This document shows, in pieces, positions 55,912 to 64,000 of a stretch of DNA of 64,000 bases. A model generated the notes under the pieces. It did not search any database. It was given only the letters and a program-made list of their open reading frames with translations, and was not told the origin of the DNA. The number at the start of each line of letters is the position of its first letter. Position 1 is the first letter of the stretch. The translations under genes and the position numbers were made by a program. Source of the stretch: Myrica gale (Eukaryota; Streptophyta; Magnoliopsida; Fagales; Myricaceae); assembly GCA_963930655.1 (NCBI GenBank), contig OZ005619.1, forward strand, positions 17,693,752 through 17,757,751, given 5' to 3'.

Positions 55912-56490
55912 AAACCTCGTACAACACTTGTCGATTGTTCATTTAAATGCTTAATTTTTAATAAAAAACATTTTTTTTCAAAATGTTTGGTTTAGTGTAT
56001 AACTTTGGGATCCATGCAAGGGAGACCTACCGGCCACGGCTGTGTTTCACTTTTGTCCCCACGTGGGATTGCATTTTACGTAGCAAAAGCGGCTTTTTGC
56101 CGTGGTTTCGTCTTCTCTGGACGCTCGGTTCACCTTTGGAGTGGGCTGGAGAGATCTTTTTTTTTTTTGTGCGATTCGTGATTTCTTTTTAATTTGGGAG
56201 GAGAAGAAGTTCTGTTATCTTTCTTGCAAGTCCCAACGTACGTAAACCTGAAATCACAAGGATTCACTTGTAATATGCGCTATCTTGCAATACGTGGAAG
56301 AATTTCCATTGTACGAGCAACATGCTGCAGCTGTAACTACACGGCCCCTATCAGGGAGTGCCAGCACTTCCGACGGTCACCATTGTTCATGTTGGATCCA
56401 ATGATTTCAGTCCTCCACAACAACTGATTGAGATCAGGAATTTTCATGTATTTCGTATGAGTTGCTGGTTTTGGTGAAATTCAAATGAGC
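55912..56490. other. Intergenic, no gene recognised
   Basis: Short ORFs only, no family resemblance. A T-run lies at 56159-56168. Confidence 0.5.
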
Positions 56491-56500
56491 ATTGTACCTT

Positions 56501-57100
56501 TTTTTTTCTAAGCAACTTAGGGGAAAGGGGGAAGGGAGAGTCACCACGGCAAGGGCACAGGCAAGGGCGAGCAAACCTTACAGCGGTCGATCCACACATC
56601 CTTCAAAAGGGCTTATCCTTTGAAGGACGAGTGCCAACTTATAAGGCCACCAATCCCGCCGCACCTTGCCAATGTGAGACTCAAACTTTTATTTTTCTAA
56701 GCAACTTAGGGGAAAGGGGGCAGGGAGAGTCACCACGGCAAGGGCACAAACAAGGGCGAGCAAACCTTACAGCGGTTGACCCACACATCCTTTAAAAGGG
56801 TCTATCCTTTGAAGGAGTGCCAACTTATAAGGCCACCAACCCCGCCGCACCTTGCCAATGTGAGACTCAAACTTTTCTTTTTCTAAGCAACTAAGGGGAA
56901 AGGGGGAAGAGAGAGTCACCACGGCAAGGGCACAGGCAAGGGCGAACAAACCTTACAGCGGTTGACCCACACATCCTTCAAAAGGGTCTATCCTTTGAAG
57001 GAGGAGTACCAACTTATAAGGCCACCAACCCCGCCGCACCTTGCCAATGTGGGACTCAAACTTTTCTTTTTCTATGCAACTTAGGGGAAAGGGGGAAGGG
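56501..57100 (-). mobile_element. Trimeric retroposed repeat (SINE-like) with 10-bp TSD
   Basis: Three head-to-tail units of about 186-189 bp (equivalent points at 56508, 56697, 56883) and a partial fourth (57072-57100). Each has ctaagcaacttaggggaaa, gtcaccacggcaagggcac, aaaccttacagcggt and gccgcaccttgccaatgtg. The whole array is flanked by attgtacctt at 56491-56500 and 57101-57110. On the minus strand the array starts with the partial unit and ends in an oligo-A run next to the target duplication, and each unit also ends in oligo-A, as SINEs do. No ORF. Family unknown to me; a tRNA- or 5S-like promoter box was not confirmed. Confidence 0.75.
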
Positions 57101-57110
57101 ATTGTACCTT

Positions 57111-57639
57111 GTTTATGAGAAGTCATCGATTGCCTGATCTGAGATCGCGCTGCTAGTGGATAGACCGTTAAGGAGCAAAACCCTACCGCAGTCTGAATGC
57201 AATGGGGGTTTTATCACAGCCCTCTCCCTCTCCCTCTCTCTTCCCCTATTCTGACGTGTCAAAACCCGATTCTAGTTATGCATACAAACTTAATACACCT
57301 AGCCAAAGATGAACCCTGGTTGTAATGTATTTCCCTGAGTAACAGTTCTGCATGACATTCCGAGTGCTCATTTTGCTCGTGAAAAATCGAAAAACGCAAA
57401 ATAAACATAAGAAAAGCTTAAGACAAGATGGTAGCTTCACGTAGTGAAAAAAGTCGTACACAATTTACAAGAGAGATTTTGATACATGTATTAATTCCTC
57501 TCGACGGGAAGTGGAAAAAGGAAAAAGAGGTTCAAGGGTCCTGGACTGAACATCATGTCAAAATGTCAGGTGAAATGGAGTTTTTCACTCAACCGGGGCA
57601 GATTTTACAGATACAACAGAAGGAAAGAGTATGTACCAA
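57111..57639. other. 3' flank of the ALWAYS EARLY gene
   Basis: No gene is seen on either strand; the part near 57639 is presumably the 3' UTR of the minus-strand ALY gene. A (ccctct)n-like stretch lies at 57221-57245. Confidence 0.45.
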
Positions 57640-60600
57640 TTATGTAGGAATGAGTGCCAATATCTGATTTCTAATTATTCCCATGCATTTCTGTATCTCT
57701 GTGTAAATTGGAAGATTCTGTGAACAACATGGCTGCAGACTTGTAACAGCAGAATCAAGTACCTGGGCGACATCCGCTGGTGGAAATTGCCGTTCTGTGC
57801 ACTTCTGCATTTTTTTGAGCGAAGATTGTTAGGACCAGAGGTGACAAATTATCGGCTTTTCCAGAACACTGACCATAACCATGAAGTCCGTAATAAATTG
57901 CTAACACCATACTAATCCACTACCACCAAAATATATCAGAAATGGCAAGAATTTCAATAAGCAACTCAGTTATCTTGTGGATAAGAAACAAAAAAGATCA
58001 GATTTTTAACCATGGACTTTGTAAACTCTTTCTAAACGCATGAGATCGTGGCCATGAGTTTCGTCCTATTCAGTTTAAAGGCATAAGCCCAGTCCGCTCA
58101 ATTCAATACGGGAACTCCAATCTTTGGAGTAAGAGGGACATTATCAGTTGGGGAAACATGAAAAGTACGATTTCTCTTTCCCCCACTCGAGAGAGAGTCC
58201 TCAATCCTCCCGGCTTTTCATGTCATAATCTTCAAAATTCAGACGAAGTTTCAAGTGCCACTGTTTATGCAAAAACAAGTCATCAAATCTCATGCGCATA
58301 TTTGGCTTTTAGATAAAGAATCATCATCAAACACACCACCGGTCAATCACTCTTCCTGGACACAATACAGAATCTAGTCAACTCACAACTCCCCCCTTAT
58401 TCATGGAGGGAGGAGATGCTATTCAGCTGAAAGAGTTGGCGTATCCAAATTGCCCCTACCTATATTTTAGTGGCAAGTGATCATATGATATAGAAACCAA
58501 AACCAGTGTAGTAACCAAAGTCCACAAATTATGTCCTCACACCAAACTTGAAGGAGAAACAGCCCATTCATGCAAAAGCAGATCAAATACAGGAAAATTT
58601 TTATATAAAAAGTTTCATAGAGGTACTGTGAGAGGGTGGTGGTTGGGGATGGTCATTTTCAATTATGGAATATAGTGTAGAATTTACCTGAATCATGAGT
58701 AAGGTAGCTATACAATGAGCAATAAGTTCCGAAGGGATTTTGGCTTCATTTTGGTCTGTCGATGTGTCTGACTTAGGGTCAAGTGCATCATTCTTTGCTG
58801 CTGTAAATGATGTACAGGCACTTGTCTGATCCTGAGACATCGGGGAAGCATGAATTGAATCAGCAGGAGTGGAAGCCCTTCTGGCTAACATGCTAGACTC
58901 ATAAATCGAAAGCTGATTCTTTACAAAAACTATAGCCTCCTCCATTTTTTCAACATCAGCTCCCCCCTTCTTAAAAGATGATACTGCCTGAAATCAAGAA
59001 GAAACTATAGTCAGAAGCACTGCACTGGAAACCAGAGAACTGAAGCGGCCACCATGAGGATTAACCTTTTAAACTCGTGTATGATTTTGTCAGTGAGGCC
59101 CATCCAAAAGTTAACATAAAATATTCGCTTTTCTGAAAATAGTCTACCACTAAACCATCTACCATCCGTGCAGCAGTACTCTATGTTTGGTGTATTTGTC
59201 GCCAAATGAGATCCCATCCAGTAGTACAATCCACAGTGAAAGCTTCTCTAGGACACCAATAAAACATCTCTATTGAACTTCCCAATTTTTAGGATCAACA
59301 TTTCTAAAATTGTGATACGGGCCATGGAGACTGCCTAATGTGAGGGCCATTTCACTGTGATTTCTCCGCCCAGGGCGCCAGAAGAGAAGAGAGGGGGGGG
59401 GGGAGTGTTGCGGGTACTTCCATCAAGTGCTCCCTATAAAGTTCTATGAAACGTGCAAAGGACATTATTATAGCATGACATTCACCCTATGTAACATATG
59501 ACTAAATTAAAAAAGGGTAAATGACTCCATTGGTCTATGTGGTATTTCGAAATCTCAAACTAGTCCCCATAGTATTTTTTGTCCTAAAGCAGTCTTTGTG
59601 GAATATTACTATGCCAATGCAACTCTTTCCGTCAATTGGCGGCTGCATTTGGACAACAAAGTTCTATGTGGCTAATAGGAGCACGTCATAATCAATACCA
59701 AACCTCTATGTGTCCATTCCTAATGGTAAAAAATTAATGAGTGTCACCTCTATGTGGCATATTTGATGCAGCTGGGACCTCCAATCTAACGTGGCGGAGT
59801 ACACGGGGTGACACTCATTAATTTTTAACCACAAAGAATGGACACGTGGAGGTTTGGTATTGGTGAAGGCGTGTCCCCATTAGCCGCGTAGGACTTTGTC
59901 CTCCAAATACACGAGCCAATTGACGGAAAAAGTTGTATTGACATAGTAATATTATACAAGAATTAATTTAGGACGAAAAATACCTTGAGATCAGTTTAGG
60001 ATTTCAAAATACCACAGGTCCAATGAAATCATTAAGCATTAAAAGAATTGCACAAGTTCACATAAAAATTATCCTAGTCTATAGCAAGTTACATGGATCA
60101 AAAGCGATTGAAAAAGGTACATGACAGGGATTATGTCAGATGAACGATCCCCACCTGCATAGCCACATCAACCATAGTTTGAGCTTTTGTTCTTGAACTT
60201 TCAACAATTTCAGTAACATGAGGTCCAGATTCTTGGCTATGACAAGTAGAACAATCAAAATAACTCGACTGGCCAACAGGATCAACTAAGCTAGGCATGG
60301 GCTTCAACAGCATAAGTGAGGAGCTCTCTTGATAAGTATTGCGTTGCCTCAAGCAAAACAGAGCAGAAGAAACCTGTACATGACAGGTGATTAAACTAAG
60401 GTTGCGTTTGCAACAAATTTTTTTACCTCTCTTAAAATTTTAACACAATAAAAAATCCAAATATAATCTCTCTCCCCATCAAATCATTACTTTTCACTAT
60501 AATAAATATAAAAAATTATCTCTTCACTTTTTCTCCAAATCCAATACCCTAAAATTTTAACTCCCCAAAATTTTACATCTCAAACACACCCTAAAGCAAT

Positions 60601-61072
60601 TGCTGTCTAGTCAAACCTAAGCATCACATTATGATAAAAACAAATTAAAGCTGAAAGTTGGTCATAGATATCAATGCCTGCTCATTGACTTCATTTAGTT
60701 GTAAGAGTACTGCGGCATATTGCTTCTTAAAACTTTCCATATCCTTTAGAGAGTTATTCCCATATTTTTGGTTTTCAACTACCGCTTCATTCATGCACCT
60801 CAACTCAGACACCACAGCTTCCTACAAGTTTTAACATGATAGTATCAGATGACAGAACTGACAGGTAATAGATGACCCTTTCATTTCAAATAGCTATTAA
60901 GTAGTATAACCTTTTTGTTAAGGGAACATGTCAATGCAGAAAGAGCATGTACATCGGCTTCCTTTGCTTGGATCTGAGCAAAAAGTGAAAGCTGAGAATT
61001 TGCTGCTTGTTGGGTACTAGCACTTTCACTAGGCCTTACTTTAGCTTGGATGCTAGAACTTGTTGAACTCCC
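57640..61072 (-). CDS. ALY: ALWAYS EARLY (LIN-9 family) protein, C-terminal exons
   Basis: Five in-phase exons, 61072-60911, 60821-60678, 60373-60155, 58987-58688 and 57804-57640, encode the last 329 residues; upstream exons lie beyond the window past an L1. Recognisable family blocks are [48 protein letters not shown] and the terminal [20 protein letters not shown] to [13 protein letters not shown] proteins are plant homologues of LIN-9/Mip130, subunits of DREAM/MuvB-type complexes controlling cell-cycle and developmental genes; this portion includes coiled-coil-like segments ([20 protein letters not shown]). Which paralogue (ALY1-3) cannot be decided. The intron 60677-60374 begins with GC, not GT. 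Three successive introns each carry a transposable element, yet the exons read cleanly. Confidence 0.88.
59515..60037. mobile_element. Mutator-type hairpin MITE in an ALY intron
   Basis: A 523-bp, almost fully palindromic element. The left arm (gggtaaatgactccattgg, ggtatttcgaaat, gtattttttgtcct, tccgtcaattgg) is inverted in the right arm (aggacgaaaaatac, atttcaaaatacc, ccaatgaaatcattaagc), with the axis near 59770. Flanks attaaaaaa (59506-59514) and attaaaaga (60038-60046) make a 9-bp target duplication with one change. No coding sequence. Ends resemble those of the elements at 123 and 17763. Confidence 0.8.
60400..60591. mobile_element. Tourist/Harbinger-like MITE in an ALY intron
   Basis: A 192-bp element with left end ggttgcgtttgcaac and right end ctcaaacacaccc (inverse gggtgtgtttgag), followed inward by matching aaatttt / aaaattttaca words. 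It is flanked by TAA at 60397-60399 and 60592-60594. It fills most of the 304-bp intron 60677-60374, and its edge is about 26 bp from the acceptor. Confidence 0.75.
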
Positions 61073-61097
61073 CTGAACAAAATCAGTTTCAGTTTAA

Positions 61098-64000
61098 TTT
61101 TTTTTTTGATAAGTAAGCCGATCTTATTAAAAAGCGAAAACAGTACAAGGAGCTATACCGAAAACGCTTAGTCCAAACAAGCAACAAAGCTAAGAAAATC
61201 TTGGAAATCAATAAAAGGGCACCCTAACATCGCATTAGCCCAAGAAAAAAGAGTAAGTAACAAAAAACTCTGTAATTTATCCAAAGACAAAGAAACAGCC
61301 TCAAAACATCTAGAATTCCTCTCCCTCCAAAGACACCACCAAATGCATAAAGGAATCATTCTCCAAATAGCCTTGGCGAACGGGTTATGAAGCCTCCTAT
61401 GCCAACACCACAACACATCCACCACCTTCTCCGGCATCACCCAATGAAAATTCGCAATGCTAAAAATGTAGTTCCAAAGACCACGTGCCAAAGAACAATG
61501 GAGGAGCACATGGTCAACCGACTCCCCATCCCCACAACAAAGATAACACCAGTCAGCGATGCAGATTCCTCTTCTCCTGAGATTATCGGTGGTAAGAATT
61601 TTTCCATGCATTTCGATCTCCAGACGCTCTTCAAAGGAAATGACGAACTATTCTCACCCGCAAAAAGAGAGTACATAGAATTAACCGAATAGGCACACTT
61701 CTTAGTACCCGTCCAAGACAACTTGTCTTCCTCCCCCCAACGAATCGCCGTGCCATACAATAAGGAAAAGAACGCGGAAAAATCCTTCACCTCCCAATCA
61801 TTAGCAGATCTAAGATTCTCCACAGCAATCCTATCAAGATCCTCCAACTCCTCCCCTTCGCCCGTCTATGAGAATTGACAACACGGTGGAAAAACTTGGT
61901 ACAACGGTCACCATCCTGCAGCCAAAGAGCCCTAGACTTTTGTCTCCAGCTAATCTCCTCCAAAGTGATCAAATCATTTAATTCTCTAGAGACATCCGAC
62001 CTCCGCGCTCCACTAACCTCATCAAGATTGCTCCCTCATCCAAGGCATCAAGAGACGCAAACTAATGCAAAAGGGCCACCTTCCTGACACAAAGCTCCCC
62101 AAAGACATCACGATTCCACACCCTAAGTTTCTGTTTCAATGTCATTAACTTCGCATTGAGGACATAGCTCGGGAACCCCATGAAGTCAAAGCCTTGTCAC
62201 CACTCCTTAACCAAATCCACAAACCCATCAACTTTAAGCCACATATTTTCAAAACGGAAAGGCTTATTAGGACCCCCAAATTTACCGCCTTCCAACACAA
62301 TTGGAAAGTGATCCGAATACAAACGTGGTAGCCGTTTTTGAATAAGGTCCGGACACAAAGCCTCCCAATCCGGACTAACGAGAAACCGATCAATCCTAGA
62401 CCAAGTTCTCCCATTAGACCAAGTGTACAACCCCCCCCCCCCGGCCAACTCAAGGTCCATCAACCCAAGATCAAACACAAACTCCGAAAACTCAGCCATG
62501 ACTCTCCTCACACCCCTGCCACCCGACCTTTCGCTAGGAAAACGAATCACATTAAAGTCTCCTCCAATGCACCACGGTAAATGCCACCAACTATAAACCC
62601 CCACCAACTCATCCCACAAAAGATTCCTATGACTATCAACATTAGGACCATAGACTCCCGAGAAGATCCACTGAACGCCATCTTCAACATTCCTGAAGAT
62701 CAACGATAAAGAGAACAAACCAACACAAGCCTCAACCACCTCCAAGAGCCGCGAATCCCAAAGACACAGCATACCTCCCGAGGCCCCATTAGCCGCCAAA
62801 CACCTCCAAGCCACATTTTACCCACCCCATAAACGTCTCACCATGGCACGAGATACCTCAGCAACCAAGTCTTGGTTTAGGCTTCATGGAGAAATAACTA
62901 TAGCCCTCCCCCCTTTCCTACCTCTTCTCGAACTAGAGGCAGAACCCTCATAGTTCACAGAACTCTGCAAAGCTCTCAATTCCCGAAACAACTTACTGCC
63001 ATGTCTGCCCGGAACCTTACTGCCCTTCCCCCTTTCCAATTCCAATGAAGCAAATAGCTTCAGCAAATCAGCTTCATAACCATCGCAAGATACCCCCACC
63101 AGGTGTCTAAAGGAGAACATCTCTAACACCCACCGCGAAGTTCAACATGGATAGTCTCTGAATACAAAGTCCTCAATGGCTCGACAATCATCTCATTAAC
63201 CCCACCCTCGAACTGCACCAATTCCCCACCAAACCCCACACCTAAACCCGAACTCCCAACATCACCCGCATTGGGAAACGATATCACAGAATCAGAAACA
63301 AAGACATCAGTCGGGGTCATTAGCAACTCACCCGCATTTGTACAATCCCCCAAAGCAGAAGGCAACTGCGTGGACATCCCCACTCCAGGCAGCAACGCTA
63401 CTTTACCAACATCCAAATCCTAAACCCGGTCGCCACAAGCCAAGACTCCCCCTGAATCAAGCCCAGGTTCGCATCCTAACAAAGAAACAGAAGAATCGTC
63501 GACGTCCGAATCACAAACAGCCAAGACTTGTTTCGCGGCAACCGACAATGGCGGCAAGGAGGACAAACCCTCTTCCATCACTAAACCATCCCGCACGCCA
63601 GTCCCGCAAGCAGCGAAATCCTGTTGTTCCTCCCCAGAAGTCAGCTGCCCAACAACCCCTAACACAGGGGAAGGAGAATCGCCCGCATCGGCAGCGACAG
63701 AAACGAGCGAGAGATCGAGAGACTGGCGAGAAATGTTGGGCGCACCAAGATACACGAGAGAACCCGATCCATCCTCATGTGGGCCTAAAAGAGATAAACC
63801 CAACCCAGGGTCCAGCCCACCCGAAGGAAAAACTGAGAAGTTGGGCGCTAACTGATGAGCCACCAGCCCCGAAGCTGACTCCGGGTGGCCCAAGTCACAA
63901 TGGCCTAAGAAAGGGCCCGGGCCCAGCCCATCCATACCACCCGAAAGCCTTTTTGAAACGGACGATTGTTGTGGGGCCACCAAATTAGAACCACAAACCT
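61098..64000 (-). mobile_element. Internally deleted L1-type LINE, continues past the window
   Basis: Reading on the minus strand, the 3' end (cttacttatc then oligo-A, the T-run at 61098-61107) lies next to an ALY exon. ORF1 remnants occupy 63983-62884 (interrupted by a stop near 63420 and a frame change near 63125), ending MFSFRHLVGVSCDGYEADLL like the L1 at 41366. ORF2 follows: after MKP most of the endonuclease N-terminus is missing, the endonuclease resumes (62814-62197, [15 protein letters not shown]), then [20 protein letters not shown] (61972-61880). The sequence then jumps at about 61860 to the post-RT region (LRSANDWEVKDFSAFF), so the reverse transcriptase core, about 1.8 kb in the sister copy, is deleted. 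About 13 codons are also missing near 61610. The zinc-knuckle end reads from 61611. Not autonomous. Confidence 0.88.

Noticed and set aside
63338-63988. Plus-strand 216-codon ORF near the right edge
   Set aside because: It is the antisense shadow of L1 ORF1 on the minus strand; its Pro/Arg/Lys-rich composition is what the reverse of that Gly/Ser/Val-rich frame gives.

Overview
The window is nuclear DNA from a flowering plant, most likely a eudicot. The genes are plant families with many short exons and GT-AG introns, intergenic DNA is AT-rich, and L1-type LINEs and several small terminal-inverted-repeat elements lie between and inside the genes. I could not name the species. Protein identifications come from recalled family sequences, not from a search.

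Layout, left to right: a 203-bp Mutator-type MITE (123-325); a 19-exon CUL1 cullin gene on + (1308-7204); about 3.6 kb without a recognisable gene; a four-exon Fe(II)/2-oxoglutarate dioxygenase on - (10848-12185) with a TATA box; a local tandem duplication (12812-13100); an intronless DYW-class pentatricopeptide repeat gene on + (15027-16847); a 1.18-kb Mutator-type inverted-repeat element holding a block that looks mitochondrial (17763-18944); an 11-exon CW-type zinc-finger gene on - (21493-30092); 8 kb of repeat-rich intergenic DNA with Tourist-like MITEs and a probable LTR fossil; the SNF4/KINbetagamma subunit gene of the SnRK1 kinase on + (38344-51866), which carries a nearly 4-kb L1 insertion and a small reversed L1 fragment in its introns; a five-exon gene for a small lysine-rich protein on + (52678-54621); a trimeric tandem-repeat insertion with target-site duplication (56501-57100); the C-terminal exons of an ALWAYS EARLY (LIN-9 family) gene on - (57640-61072); and a second, internally deleted L1 that runs off the right edge (61098-64000).

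The genes do not form a pathway. They are ordinary housekeeping or regulatory plant genes: ubiquitin ligase scaffold, specialised-metabolism oxygenase, organelle RNA editing, chromatin reader, energy-sensing kinase subunit, DREAM-type cell-cycle and chromatin regulator. For the five multi-exon genes that are complete, or for which I joined every visible exon, the summed exon lengths are divisible by three: CUL1 744 aa, dioxygenase 364 aa, CW protein 1712 aa, SNF4 475 aa, lysine-rich protein 160 aa.

I see no previously undescribed biological system. The notable items are genome-structural: the mitochondrial-like block inside an inverted-repeat element, a 16-bp L1 stub with its own 14-bp target duplication, a retroposed-looking trimeric array, a GC-AG intron that is mostly MITE, and an L1 whose tail ends about 25 bp from a splice acceptor.
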